A stretch of DNA of 64,000 nucleotides from a virus: IMG/VR virus record IMGVR_UViG_3300013233_000246, positions 29,126 to 93,125 of that record. The stretch is one strand, 5' to 3'. Within the stretch, counting starts at the first letter, position 1. Each line of letters begins with the position of its first letter. The position numbers and the translations under genes are program-made. The notes below the pieces were generated by a model that saw nothing but the letters and a program-made list of their open reading frames with translations, had not been told where the DNA came from and made no database searches. Shown here piece by piece: positions 8,902 through 19,819 of this stretch.

Positions 8902-11900
8902 ATGAAAATTGAAGGAATTGTAACATTAGTATTTCGAGATATTGATACTGGTGAAATAACAAAAACTGTTAAACAAGACAATAATATAACTACCAATTGG
9001 ATTGAAACTTCTATGGTTACTAATAGCACGAGTAGTTCTGTCAACCAAGGAAAATTTGGCTCAAAGATATTTATTAGTGGTTATCTTATTGCTTTTACCG
9101 ATCCGGATGTATATAAAATTCCACTAGTGCATGGCATTGGATTCATAGAAACAGGAGTTACATCACCAACAATAGTAAATTCCACAAGCACAACCCATGG
9201 ATATGGGCAACATCAACAAAGATTCGCTCCTCCTGCAAATACTATTAATATCAATATCATTGGATTGACTTATCAAACTTCTATAAGTGCTGATACCACC
9301 GTTATAGCACAAGCTTATGTTAAGCTCGCCAGCACATGTACACAAACCCCAACAGAAACATTGGATATTTTTTATAGAGTTCAATTTCCATACGATTATT
9401 TTAAGTTACCAGCACCACCAGATAGGAATACATCAGGTATAAGTTCACTACAAGCGGATATTATGTTAGATCGTTTTTTTATAACACCAACCAATCAAGA
9501 TTATTTTAATAATGTATCTTCTGATTGGAATGGTACAATGGATTACACTAGGCTCGCATATAAATCTACAAGAAATACAGGTCATGATTTGGGAAATGTT
9601 TTTTCAGGAACTAAAACAATATCTGGTGATTCTACATTACACAAAATGAAAGTAGATACTTTAATAACCATTGATAAGAGTGTGGGAAATGTTATTGGAT
9701 TCTTATCATTTGGCCAAGGCTCAACCACTGGTATAAATCCATGGTCGCGGGGCGTTACGGATCTGGGTGTAGATGTTATTCAAAATATATTTGGTCATTC
9801 CTCAACCGCAACTAAACCATTTTTTGATTCAACACAACAAAATTCTGGTGATGGTACGATAGCTTTGAATGGTTCTTCGTGGACAAATCCAAATTTTCCA
9901 AAACAATATAGATTGAATATTACAGGTTCTGGAGCATTGGGTATCGGAACATATCAATTTCAGGTCCGCAATCATTTTGGTTTTTTGAACAATTCATATG
10001 AAGATATGATTCGATCTATGTCTGGTATGATGGAACAAAATAAACATATGCATGATGGATTTTTGTTTACGATAGGAACAAATGTGGGAACAACTGCGGA
10101 TGTTAGAGAAAGACCTAAAATAATAAGATATGATATAGATACAACAAATACTAATGTTTTGTGTATAAACAAAACAGAAGTCTATGTATTTAATTTATTG
10201 ACACAAACCGGCGTTCTTTATAATGTAACAAATAATCCTACATTTACGCCCACTAATATAACACAAGTAACGTATGATTCCGCAGGCACTATATATGTTG
10301 CATGTAGGGACACAGGAATATATAAAATCTCTACACCATTAGGAATCCCAACAATAACACATATAGATAATACTACTACAGGTCTGACTGGTTTATTGGT
10401 GAGTAAATGTTATGGTATTGCTATTGGTAGTGGTGGTTTTTTATGGGCTGCATTTGATGGTGGTTTATTTTCATCTATAGATGGTGGTGTAACATGGACA
10501 CAGGCTACGTTCACAAATGCTACAATAATTAGTGATTGGAACAGGGTAAAATTTATACAAGTAGACCCATCACATGCAGATCAGCGTATGGCATTAGTAT
10601 ATGAATCGAGCACACCAGCAACCGGAACTTATTTACAATTGAGCATCCTTTGGTGGAATAACAATACTTCTACTGATGTTCAAGGTGTACAATTCAAATC
10701 ATTCGATAGAAATATTCAAAGTTCTTATATTGCAAATACTAGATTTTTAGCAGAAGAGCCATGGACATACTTTGATTCTTTGAAACCATCACCAACACAA
10801 AATAAATGGGGTGGTGCTATGGGTACTACTCCAACTACACAGGATTCTGATGCATATCCTACTTATTTTACATTTAATACTAATACGTTTATACAAGATA
10901 TAAATTCTCAACTGCGAACATTTCAAGAACATATAGATTGGGAACTTCATTCTAGTGGAAGCCAAAGCATAATATCAATTTCGTCTGTGTCTACTTCGGA
11001 TGCTAGAATATCATTATATAAAGATGATAATACCTTTACATTTAACAAATATAAGAATGTAAATTCTACGAGCATAGGGGATGTTGATTCTATTGAAAAG
11101 GGGCCGGTGTGTTATTTGGGAAATTTGGTAGTGTTGGGTTGGCAGCCTACTGCAACATTACAATACTATACGATTATGACATGTGGTGATAAAACGGCAT
11201 CAGGCGGTGCACTCAACTATCTATTATATGATAGTTATGGTTGGAATGGTTCAAATTGGGTATTAGACAACCCTGGTTCAAAAACCATACACGGCACCGC
11301 CGAAGTCTTGAGTGATGGTGTAACTATAGCATTTGATGATAATCTTGGAACACAAACGTTCGTAGCTAACGATTATTATACTTTTGGTGTTTTACAAGGC
11401 ATATGGTTGGATGGCTCTACACAAATAACACACAAAACAGGATTATATTTTAAAAATATTTTACAAAACCAAACAACTTTAGAGGTAGGAACTTTATCTG
11501 CTATTCCAAGATCACCTGAAATATTTGAACGAAAACCAAATATTTCAGCAACACAAATGACATGGCAAGACCAATTTGGTGTGACAACATCCACAATAGA
11601 TACTGTTCGCACTAATCCCTCTACTGCACTTTATGACGCTGGTGCAAGATCCATAGAAAAAATAACAGGTTTGGGATTAACAAATAAATCCCCCTCTGAC
11701 ACAATTTACGGAACTTTTACGTTTGGTTTGTATACTAATATGGGCGGCACCGCTGCATCTGAGGCTATAGCTTGTGGTTTATCACCAGCTTCAGTGTTAA
11801 CAACACCAATAGATAGGGCATCTGTGCATTATGGTTTCGAACTTGTAAATGTTGGTACTGGTGTAGACAACGGACTAATGGCAGATATTAGTATAATTGA

Positions 11901-12501
11901 GCAGGGTAGCATAGTAGCTTCTAATATTAGAAGAATTGACACCACTGCTTCCGCTTCTTTTGAGTTTGAAGTAGAAATATTAAATGATGGTACTGTAAAT
12001 TATTACTTATTGAATTCAACATCCACGACACAATCAACAGCAAATTACGTTCCATTGACTAAAGATTTATTGTATACGTCTGCCGCTCCCGCACCCATAG
12101 TGGATTATTATGCTGATCTTGCAATGAATGGTGGAAGTGTAGGAATAAATACATCATTGACTTCAAGTCCTGGAAGTACTTTAAAACCACGCCCTGATAA
12201 TTATCCAGTCGGCGGTCGTAGATTGGTTAATAGAGTACCAGATGGTCTATATTTGTCTATTGGTGACTTCACGACTTCTAAAGGACGGTATGAACCACAA
12301 TTTTTGGCTATTGATTATTCACAAAATGTAGATATTTTAATAGATGGTACATTAGTTATATTGATTTTAGAAAACGATATAGATACATTATTGAACGCTG
12401 GCGAAATATCAATATTTGCAAGAGAAGGATTTATCCGCTACAGCGCGGCTGATATAGGCAAAACAATTACCGCCACATACAATGTAATACTTAAACAATA
12501 G
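8902..12501 (+). CDS. Very large adhesin with BNR/Asp-box segment
   Basis: 1199 residues. The N-terminus (K-I-E-G-I-V-T-L-V-F-R-D) is beta-rich. Around residues 410-540 is a beta-propeller-like stretch, including S-S-I-D-G-G-V-T-W, an Asp-box (SxDxGxTW) found in sialidase/BNR proteins. The C-terminal third resembles a concanavalin-like beta-sandwich by composition. It probably forms a host-binding appendage; sialidase activity cannot be claimed because only one clear Asp-box is seen. Confidence 0.6.
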   Translation: MKIEGIVTLVFRDIDTGEITKTVKQDNNITTNWIETSMVTNSTSSSVNQGKFGSKIFISGYLIAFTDPDVYKIPLVHGIGFIETGVTSPTIVNSTSTTHGYGQHQQRFAPPANTININIIGLTYQTSISADTTVIAQAYVKLASTCTQTPTETLDIFYRVQFPYDYFKLPAPPDRNTSGISSLQADIMLDRFFITPTNQDYFNNVSSDWNGTMDYTRLAYKSTRNTGHDLGNVFSGTKTISGDSTLHKMKVDTLITIDKSVGNVIGFLSFGQGSTTGINPWSRGVTDLGVDVIQNIFGHSSTATKPFFDSTQQNSGDGTIALNGSSWTNPNFPKQYRLNITGSGALGIGTYQFQVRNHFGFLNNSYEDMIRSMSGMMEQNKHMHDGFLFTIGTNVGTTADVRERPKIIRYDIDTTNTNVLCINKTEVYVFNLLTQTGVLYNVTNNPTFTPTNITQVTYDSAGTIYVACRDTGIYKISTPLGIPTITHIDNTTTGLTGLLVSKCYGIAIGSGGFLWAAFDGGLFSSIDGGVTWTQATFTNATIISDWNRVKFIQVDPSHADQRMALVYESSTPATGTYLQLSILWWNNNTSTDVQGVQFKSFDRNIQSSYIANTRFLAEEPWTYFDSLKPSPTQNKWGGAMGTTPTTQDSDAYPTYFTFNTNTFIQDINSQLRTFQEHIDWELHSSGSQSIISISSVSTSDARISLYKDDNTFTFNKYKNVNSTSIGDVDSIEKGPVCYLGNLVVLGWQPTATLQYYTIMTCGDKTASGGALNYLLYDSYGWNGSNWVLDNPGSKTIHGTAEVLSDGVTIAFDDNLGTQTFVANDYYTFGVLQGIWLDGSTQITHKTGLYFKNILQNQTTLEVGTLSAIPRSPEIFERKPNISATQMTWQDQFGVTTSTIDTVRTNPSTALYDAGARSIEKITGLGLTNKSPSDTIYGTFTFGLYTNMGGTAASEAIACGLSPASVLTTPIDRASVHYGFELVNVGTGVDNGLMADISIIEQGSIVASNIRRIDTTASASFEFEVEILNDGTVNYYLLNSTSTTQSTANYVPLTKDLLYTSAAPAPIVDYYADLAMNGGSVGINTSLTSSPGSTLKPRPDNYPVGGRRLVNRVPDGLYLSIGDFTTSKGRYEPQFLAIDYSQNVDILIDGTLVILILENDIDTLLNAGEISIFAREGFIRYSAADIGKTITATYNVILKQ

Positions 12502-12552
12502 CCAATATATCATAAATAAGAATAAGTAAAAAAATTCTTATTGGAGATAATA

Positions 12553-15500
12553 GTGGCTCGTATTAATTTTAGACAAGGCATAGTAAGACACGGAAAAACG
12601 CCCAATCAACCATTCTTTCTACAGCAAAATGGAAATGATGTTGATTTATTAATTTCGCCCGAATTAACCACCATCGCCTTTGAAGATGGCGATAAAGACT
12701 ATTTATTCACCGAATCTACCTCAATTTCCAATGCATGGTTGAATTTATCAATTCCGTCGCAAGATTATTGGCTTTATTGGGAACTTGATCGTATTACTGG
12801 TGTGCGCACTTTTGGCACTACAACTTTTGAACCTATTTATTCCCCAACAGCCCCAGTTACCCCAGCGGTTAATCAAATGTGGTTTGATACTAGTATTGGA
12901 AATATTAGTAGTTCCCGTATGCATTACTGGAATGGTAGTGTGTGGATTCACGTATTACGTGTTATAGCATCTAAAGTTAACAATTTTCAGTTCTTTTCCC
13001 CAATAGATGGTTTTTCAGTAGAAAGCAATTATATAGGCACGCAAATAGGTATTACTGGAAACGTCATTTCCAATGTTGGTTCACTTGCGTATGATAAAAA
13101 CGGAAAGCCAATAGTAAATCAAGATGGAAGATTTTTTACAACAGAAGACGTATTCACTACTGGTGTACCGGATGGGGCATCCATAAAAGTAAATAATACC
13201 TTAACTCGCGCTAGAGCTACCGAACCTCTTGGCGCATATCAAGTTGTAGTTTTTGATGATTTTGAGAAAGTTTCCCTTGCGACCACGTTTTTTACTATTG
13301 ATAAAATATATGGCTTGGTGGATGTTCCTGCAATAATAAATCAGACAGTAAATATTATTACAAAAGGTTCTATATTTAACGAAGCGTGGGATTTTTCATC
13401 CACTGGTGCCACGCCACCAATGGAAGGTAGCATCAATTCACCAATATACATTACACCATTGGGTGAGCTTACAACCGATACAGGTTTTGCTATGCCCGGA
13501 CAAATCCCAGTGGGTGCTATTATTGGCAAACAGACAATCTTATTTAGTCCTGGAATTTATGGTACTATAAATGTACCACCTACAACATCACATAGTGGCT
13601 TGGCAAATCTTAATGCTGATGACCATTTACAATATCATAATGATGCAAGGGGAGACATGCGATATTATGAACAGACGGTAGCAGATAGTGTTTTTGCCCC
13701 AATTATACATACACACACAAAGACTGATATCACCGATTTTGCGCATACTCATCTTGAAGCAGACATCACAAATTTAGACAAATATACACAAGCTGAAGTT
13801 GATACATTTGTTAACAATCTCGATGCTATTAAGGTTAATATTTCTGGTTCTACTATGACAGGACCATTAATATTACCTGCTGATCCAACTACATCATTAC
13901 AAGCCGCAACAAAACAGTACGTTGATGCATTGGCTTCTGGTATAGACGCCAAAGAGTCAGTAGTTGTTAGTACAACAGCAGATATTGGTGGAACATATAC
14001 ATCTATAGGTGGTACATCAGGCTCGGGAAGTTTTATTGGTGTAAACATAACTGCATTAGATGGCACTTATTTGACTGATTATGATTTTACTACAAATAAC
14101 AGGGTGTTGGTTAAAGATCAGACTGATCCAAAACAAAACGGCATATATATAGTTACAAACTTTACAACACCGATATCGTCAGATTTAGAACGTGCTCCAG
14201 ATCATGATGGTAGCCCCATTTTTGAAGTTTCTCCCGGCAATTTTGTTTTTGTAACTGATGGTATATCTCTAGCAGGTTCGGGATGGACAATTTTGGGTGG
14301 AACTGCCACAGGACCTAATGGTACAATAGTTTTAAACACAGATAATATTAATTGGGGTCAGGTAGCAGCATCAACACTGTATGAACCAGGGACAAATATA
14401 TCTATAGATGCTAGTAATAATATAAGTGTTATAGATGCATTATCGGGTGGTACAGTAGATGCACTCAAATGGAATAATAATACATTAACTTTGACATTAC
14501 CAGCTACGGGTCAGCCTATAATTTATAATGCTACAACTCCTACATTTGAAAATGCTAGTTTTTCTTTACCATCAAATGTTGGTTTGGGTGATCAAGTTTT
14601 AGTTACTGACGGATTGGGTTCTACTTCATGGACAAATCCGCAAGTTACAAATCCAATGACTTCTAGCTTGGATGTAGCTGGTTTTTCATTAAATAATTCT
14701 TTAGGAACGTTTGTATTACCTACTGATAACGGAACTAATGGATTTATATTATCAACTGATGGCGCAGGTCTAACCTCTTGGATTTCCCCACCAGCTGGTG
14801 GAAATCAAACGCCATGGACATCAAATATAGATGCCGCCGGTTTTAGCTTAATAACATTGGACACCGTAGAAGCTGATGCAAATGCGATAACATTGAATCC
14901 TGGTGATAGCACTGGCGGTGGAATAAACACTGCCGGTGGTGGCGATATAAATTTGCTTGCAGGAAATAATACATATAGTTCTGGATCTGGTGGTGCTATA
15001 AACATAACGGGCGGTAGTCAGCAATACGATTTAAGTGGTAATGGTGGCGATGTTAACATAACAGCTGGCAACACCTCACACACAGGATTTTCACAACCAG
15101 GATCTGTTTTAATTAAAGGTGGCGATACCGCAGCCGCACAAGGCGGTGCTGTATCCCTTTTTGGCGGTGATAGTACAAGTGCATTTGGTCATACTGGACA
15201 AATATTCATATCAACATTAAATTCAACGGCTGGATATGCAGGAAATATATCCATACTTTCTGGAAATACTGGTTATGATGATGGTACAGGCGGTTCTGTT
15301 AATATAGATAGTGGTAATGGATATTATGGTGGAAAAATAACTTTATCACATGGTGCAGGTTCGGGTGGTACTGGAAGTTATTATCAGGGTGCTGTTATAA
15401 TATCATCAAAAAATTCAACATCTGGATTACTGCGAATAAGTTCTGGTGGTACGTATCATGCGGAAATAAATGTTCCTGTTACCTTGGGTTCATATACAAA

Positions 15501-16353
15501 TTTCACATTACCACCAAATAATGGTACTGTTGGACAAGTATTAACTACAGATGGAACAGGAATAACAACTTGGACATCCTCTTCAGGTCTTCAAAATATA
15601 GTAGAGGATTTAACACCTCAATTGGGGGGTGATTTAGATGTTGGATTGTTTAGTATCAAGGGTCCTGATGGTAACACTGTTCCCGGTGGTATTTTAAATT
15701 TACATGGTGGTGATGGACTAATAGATCAACCCGGTGGAGCAGTAAATATAACAGGTGGAACTGGTCAAGGTATTGCATTTGCTGGTAGTGTTAATATAAC
15801 TGGTGGTGCTTGTACTGGCTCTGCTTATGGTGGTGACGTATTATTGCGCCCAGGAGATTCGGCGACAGGAACCGATGGAAGAATTAGAATAGAAGGTCCA
15901 ACATTAACTTCAGAGGGTGAGATAAGATTGGTTCGCCGACAAAATAGTTTATTTGTTGGATTGTCCACACCACCCACCTTATCGGCATCCGTAATTTATA
16001 AGCTTCCCACATCCGACGGTTCAAGTGGAGATGTTTTACAAACAGATGGCTCTGCAAATTTGAGTTTTGTAACACCTTCTGCGCCAGCATCAAAACCATC
16101 ATATGAAAAGATTGCTGTAACAGCTTCACCACCGAGTGACGTAGTAAATACCACAGTTTCTATCATAGCAACTACAGGAAGTCCCCTACAAGCGAGCTTA
16201 CAAGTATTTAGAAATGGTATGTTGCAAGAAGAAGATTTAGATGGAGCCATCCCAATAGTGGGAGACTTTATAGTTTCTGGAGCAAACCAATTGACTTTTG
16301 CACCAGGCACACTATTAAATGGTGACACAATAATAATTTATGTATTTAATTAA
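12553..16353 (+). CDS. Very large tail fibre with Gly-rich repeats
   Basis: 1266 residues from a GTG start preceded by TTGGAGA. The N-terminal domain is paralogous to the 5378 gene product (N-F-R-Q-G-I-V-R-H ... Y-W-L-Y-W-E). Middle elements include H-T-H-T-K-T-D-I-T-D and T-M-T-G-P-L-I-L-P-A-D-P fibre repeats. Residues ~770-980 are a long array of Gly/Asn-rich turns (I-N-I-T-G-G, V-N-I-T-A-G, V-L-I-K-G-G) expected to form a beta-helix. A short C-terminal domain (from about residue 1180) probably caps the fibre. Confidence 0.75.
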   Translation: MARINFRQGIVRHGKTPNQPFFLQQNGNDVDLLISPELTTIAFEDGDKDYLFTESTSISNAWLNLSIPSQDYWLYWELDRITGVRTFGTTTFEPIYSPTAPVTPAVNQMWFDTSIGNISSSRMHYWNGSVWIHVLRVIASKVNNFQFFSPIDGFSVESNYIGTQIGITGNVISNVGSLAYDKNGKPIVNQDGRFFTTEDVFTTGVPDGASIKVNNTLTRARATEPLGAYQVVVFDDFEKVSLATTFFTIDKIYGLVDVPAIINQTVNIITKGSIFNEAWDFSSTGATPPMEGSINSPIYITPLGELTTDTGFAMPGQIPVGAIIGKQTILFSPGIYGTINVPPTTSHSGLANLNADDHLQYHNDARGDMRYYEQTVADSVFAPIIHTHTKTDITDFAHTHLEADITNLDKYTQAEVDTFVNNLDAIKVNISGSTMTGPLILPADPTTSLQAATKQYVDALASGIDAKESVVVSTTADIGGTYTSIGGTSGSGSFIGVNITALDGTYLTDYDFTTNNRVLVKDQTDPKQNGIYIVTNFTTPISSDLERAPDHDGSPIFEVSPGNFVFVTDGISLAGSGWTILGGTATGPNGTIVLNTDNINWGQVAASTLYEPGTNISIDASNNISVIDALSGGTVDALKWNNNTLTLTLPATGQPIIYNATTPTFENASFSLPSNVGLGDQVLVTDGLGSTSWTNPQVTNPMTSSLDVAGFSLNNSLGTFVLPTDNGTNGFILSTDGAGLTSWISPPAGGNQTPWTSNIDAAGFSLITLDTVEADANAITLNPGDSTGGGINTAGGGDINLLAGNNTYSSGSGGAINITGGSQQYDLSGNGGDVNITAGNTSHTGFSQPGSVLIKGGDTAAAQGGAVSLFGGDSTSAFGHTGQIFISTLNSTAGYAGNISILSGNTGYDDGTGGSVNIDSGNGYYGGKITLSHGAGSGGTGSYYQGAVIISSKNSTSGLLRISSGGTYHAEINVPVTLGSYTNFTLPPNNGTVGQVLTTDGTGITTWTSSSGLQNIVEDLTPQLGGDLDVGLFSIKGPDGNTVPGGILNLHGGDGLIDQPGGAVNITGGTGQGIAFAGSVNITGGACTGSAYGGDVLLRPGDSATGTDGRIRIEGPTLTSEGEIRLVRRQNSLFVGLSTPPTLSASVIYKLPTSDGSSGDVLQTDGSANLSFVTPSAPASKPSYEKIAVTASPPSDVVNTTVSIIATTGSPLQASLQVFRNGMLQEEDLDGAIPIVGDFIVSGANQLTFAPGTLLNGDTIIIYVFN

Positions 16354-16365
16354 GGATAATTAAGA

Positions 16366-18702
16366 ATGGCTAAAATACGCGGCAATCAAACAGAAATAGA
16401 AGAAATCTTAAACGATCCATTAGCAGCGGCGTCAAATATAAAATCTGGTTCTCTTAGGATAGCAACACAAATAGAAGTAGATGCTGGCACCGATACTTTG
16501 ACAGCAGTAACACCAAATACTTTGTCAAATTTTTCTGGGCTTGGATCAATAACACTTAGTGGTTTGACAGATGTTACGATAACAACACCGGTATTGAATG
16601 AAGTATTGACGTATAATGGTTCTACATGGGTAAATCAGGCACCATCTGGCGCAGCCGCAAACAATTGGTTGATAGCTAATAATGGTGTAGATTTCACAAC
16701 ATCACCAACAGCAGCTGGTAGTAATTCTATTTCTATTGGTGATAATGCCCGGAATGTAAATGGTATAAATTCAATAACGCTGGGTACTACCGCCTATGCA
16801 TATAGAACGGGCTGTGTTGCTATTGGTAATGCATCACGAGCAAACCGCGACGGAGCTATTGCTATTGGTGACGGAGCAAATACGAATGGAACAACAAGTA
16901 ATAATGCGGCAAACATTGCCATAGGAACTGGTGCACAAGCCACCGATGGTGGTCCTAATATAGCATTGGGTAAAAATGCATATGCAGCATCAACAGGAAC
17001 TATAGCTATTGGTAGTTCTGCCAACGTTTCTGCTGTTGCATCCTTCGCGACTGTAATTGGCAATCTTTCGTCGTCCTCTTTTGATAGTTGTACTATCATT
17101 GGCGCAGGCTGCGTGTCTTCAACATTCAATCAAACGATTATCGGCAAGGATATTACTTCTGCGGATGTGCCAGTAGATGTTTCATACAGTGTTAAAATTG
17201 GTACTGGTGTTGCTGGCCAACTTAATATGTTACACTTACATACAAAAGGATTATTAGAATTGGTTGGTGACAACGCACAATTTATATTTCCCAATTATAT
17301 TACAGCTTCTATTCCGGCTACAACGACTGAAGGTGGTGCTATATGGGATGCAACAACCAAAGAACTTAAGATTTATAATGGAACTGCATTTACTGCAATT
17401 GGTGGCGGGGGTGGACTCGCCAACATTGTTGAGGATACTACACCACAATTGGGTGGTAATTTAGATGTAAATGGTTTTGATATTATTACTCCATCGAGTT
17501 CAACCGCAACATCACCATCACATATACAAATACGTGGTGGTGACAAAACATATGTTGGTGGTGGATATGCTGCTGATAGTGTACATTTGTATGGTGGATC
17601 TGCGACCAATAATAACCAGGCGGGTGCTGTTTTTTTGCAAGCTGGTAATGCTTCAGGAACAAGCGATGGTGGTGGTATAACAATAGAATCGGGTTCGGCA
17701 ACAGGAACTGGTGCATGTGGTACAGTGAATATACGTGGGGTTGATACATCAGGTGCAACTGTTACTAGCGCAGGCTCTATGGTTTTGCGTGGTGGTAATG
17801 CTTTTGGTAGCGCTACTTCCACTGCTGGTGGTGATATATCTATGTATGGTGGTAGTGCAGTCGGCGGCACTGCTGGTGTAATTACTATAAGGGGTGGCCT
17901 GCCATCTGGTTCAGGAGTATCTTCTACGGTGCCTGGTGCAGTCAACATTACAGCTGGCGGGCATCTTACTACATATGGTAGTGGTTCAGATTTAAACCTT
18001 AAAGCTGGTGCTGGTTTTTTCGGGGCGGGTTTTATTGGTGGTGATGTTAACATTGATGGTGGCCCCGGTAATTCTAATGCTGACGGTGGTCATGTAAATA
18101 TAACAGGTGGCAATACCACATATTTTAGTACACAGAGAACCCCTGGTAATGTAGTAATCGCGGGTGGAACAGGCACAACACTTGCAGATGGTGGTAATAT
18201 ATCTATTGTTGGTGGTGCTGCGACGGGAGCTGCCTATGGCGGCAATGTCACTATTAAAGGAGGTGCTGATGTAGCAGGTAATGGTATTGTTGCTATTGGT
18301 AATAGTACGGACGGTGCTAAATTAGTATTTAATAACGGAACTAAGATTACAATGTCTGGTACTTTGGATGCCACCAACAATGACATTGATAATATTAAGA
18401 CTATTACATTTAACGGTGAAGTTGCTAATACTACAACAACACAGACAGTGGATTGGACTGTTGGTCAAAAACAAAAGACTACTATTACGGCAGCAACCAC
18501 AATCACATTTACTGCTCCAATAGGTCTTGCTAATTTAACACTCAAGATTATTAATGGAGGACTTGGTATAATTACTTGGCCTGTTAGCATTAAATGGCCT
18601 GGCGGTACGGAACCAACATGGACTAGTTCTGGTACTGATATAGTAACGTTCTATTATGATGGGACGGATTATTTTGGCAGCGCAAGTTTGGCATTTGCAT
18701 AA
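16366..18702 (+). CDS. Tail fibre/adhesin with YadA-head-like and Gly-rich repeats
   Basis: 778 residues. The N-terminus has the fibre segment A-T-Q-I-E-V-D-A-G-T-D-T-L-T-A-V-T. Residues ~125-230 carry repeats of the type (S/C)-x-A-I-G-x-x-A, as in trimeric autotransporter (YadA) heads. Residues ~370-600 repeat the Gly-rich beta-helix motif of the preceding gene (V-N-I-T-G-G, I-S-M-Y-G-G). It is the last gene before a terminator. The shared repeat suggests the two proteins arose by duplication or exchange of modules. Confidence 0.7.
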   Translation: MAKIRGNQTEIEEILNDPLAAASNIKSGSLRIATQIEVDAGTDTLTAVTPNTLSNFSGLGSITLSGLTDVTITTPVLNEVLTYNGSTWVNQAPSGAAANNWLIANNGVDFTTSPTAAGSNSISIGDNARNVNGINSITLGTTAYAYRTGCVAIGNASRANRDGAIAIGDGANTNGTTSNNAANIAIGTGAQATDGGPNIALGKNAYAASTGTIAIGSSANVSAVASFATVIGNLSSSSFDSCTIIGAGCVSSTFNQTIIGKDITSADVPVDVSYSVKIGTGVAGQLNMLHLHTKGLLELVGDNAQFIFPNYITASIPATTTEGGAIWDATTKELKIYNGTAFTAIGGGGGLANIVEDTTPQLGGNLDVNGFDIITPSSSTATSPSHIQIRGGDKTYVGGGYAADSVHLYGGSATNNNQAGAVFLQAGNASGTSDGGGITIESGSATGTGACGTVNIRGVDTSGATVTSAGSMVLRGGNAFGSATSTAGGDISMYGGSAVGGTAGVITIRGGLPSGSGVSSTVPGAVNITAGGHLTTYGSGSDLNLKAGAGFFGAGFIGGDVNIDGGPGNSNADGGHVNITGGNTTYFSTQRTPGNVVIAGGTGTTLADGGNISIVGGAATGAAYGGNVTIKGGADVAGNGIVAIGNSTDGAKLVFNNGTKITMSGTLDATNNDIDNIKTITFNGEVANTTTTQTVDWTVGQKQKTTITAATTITFTAPIGLANLTLKIINGGLGIITWPVSIKWPGGTEPTWTSSGTDIVTFYYDGTDYFGSASLAFA

Positions 18703-18742
18703 TAAAATTGGGTTACTGAATATTCAGTAACCCAATTTTATT
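18701..18742. terminator. Bidirectional rho-independent terminator
   Basis: A perfect 20-bp inverted repeat with a TA loop, starting AATAAAATTGGG and ending in a T-rich tract, directly after the last fibre gene stop. It works on paper in both directions. Confidence 0.9.
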
Positions 18743-18774
18743 GCAACTATTTTAAAATAAATGATAAATAAGTA

Positions 18775-18802
18775 TTGACAAGTAATATTTATATGGTATA
18801 AT
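18775..18802 (+). promoter_or_regulatory. Sigma70-type promoter for the ssDNA-binding protein gene
   Basis: TTGACA, 16-bp spacer, TATAAT; the start codon lies ~82 bp downstream. A perfect host-type promoter suggests early/middle expression of replication genes. Confidence 0.85.
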
Positions 18803-18884
18803 TTGTCGCATTGATAGGCAATGCTTAAATAACCTATTGATAAGAAAAGCCAATTTAGATAATAAGAAATGAAGGAGAAATGAA

Positions 18885-19808
18885 ATGGCACTCACTATAG
18901 AACAGCTCCAAGCTGTATTCACCAAAAGCGATAACACCGAATCACGTCCAAGCAACTATTACAGGTTCTGGGATATGAAATTTGGCGAAACCGCAACCGT
19001 ACGTTTTTTACCAGACGCTAATGAAAATAACCCATTAGGATTCATGGTTGAAAAACTTATGCACAACCTTACAATTAACGGCGAACGTCGTTCAGTACCT
19101 TGTCGCAAGATGGTCAATGAAGATTGCCCTATTTGTAGTGTATCAACTGCTTTCTATAAAGAAGAAGGTGATGGTTCGCAAAACGGAAAAAATTACTGGC
19201 GTAAAAAGCAACATCTTGTTCAAGCGTTAATCATCGAAGATCCACTGGCTCCAGATGCAACCACGGGCGAAAATTCTGAAGGAAAAGTTTGCTACCTTAA
19301 TTTAGGTTACCAACTTTACAGTGTTATCAAAGAATCACTTACAAGTGGCGACCTTGATGCAATACCATTTGATTATGAAAATGGTTATGATTTTATCATC
19401 AAGAAGACAGAAGGTCAAGGTGGTAATCCAAAATATGATGTTGGTTCAAAATTCTCGCGTCGTAGCACATCCTTAACCGAAGATGAAATTGCGTTTGTAA
19501 AAGATGAAATGATTGACTTGTCAACATTAATTCCTAGTGCAATGGATCTTGATAAAATGGAAGCTATGTTAACAGCTTCACTTACAGGTGAACATTATGA
19601 AGATGGTAATTCATCTGGCGGTAATGCAACCACAGCATCAACAACTACAGAATCTACACCAGTAGTATCTGCCGTTGAATCTACACCAATTGTTGAAGTT
19701 GAATCTACACCAGTAGAAACTCAAACTGAAACATCGGCTGAATATTCTGAAAAGGGTGACGCTGTTTTGGAAATGATTCGGAAACGTCAACAAAAATCCG
19801 CAGAATAA
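18885..19808 (+). CDS. T4 gp32-like single-stranded DNA-binding protein
   Basis: 307 residues (T4 gp32 has 301). The gp32 zinc-binding signature is present: H60-x12-C73-x7-C81-x2-C84 (M-H-N ... P-C-R-K ... D-C-P-I-C). The region Y-N-L-G-Y-Q-L-Y-S-V-type core follows and the C-terminal ~80 residues are Thr/Glu-rich repeats (E-S-T-P-V/I-V) leading to a short basic end, unlike the strongly acidic tail of T4. It coats replication/recombination intermediates and works with the adjacent recombinase. An upstream ATG five bases earlier (18880) opens only a six-codon frame. Confidence 0.9.
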   Translation: MALTIEQLQAVFTKSDNTESRPSNYYRFWDMKFGETATVRFLPDANENNPLGFMVEKLMHNLTINGERRSVPCRKMVNEDCPICSVSTAFYKEEGDGSQNGKNYWRKKQHLVQALIIEDPLAPDATTGENSEGKVCYLNLGYQLYSVIKESLTSGDLDAIPFDYENGYDFIIKKTEGQGGNPKYDVGSKFSRRSTSLTEDEIAFVKDEMIDLSTLIPSAMDLDKMEAMLTASLTGEHYEDGNSSGGNATTASTTTESTPVVSAVESTPIVEVESTPVETQTETSAEYSEKGDAVLEMIRKRQQKSAE

Positions 19809-19819
19809 GGTAACTTGTT

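Noticed and set aside
14930-15860. Regular repeats considered as a CRISPR array
   Set aside because: The repeats are Gly/Asn protein repeats with variable DNA and no equal spacers.
17373-18053. 226-codon reverse open frame opposite the last fibre gene
   Set aside because: Pro/Ala-rich mirror of Gly-rich repeats; no start signals.
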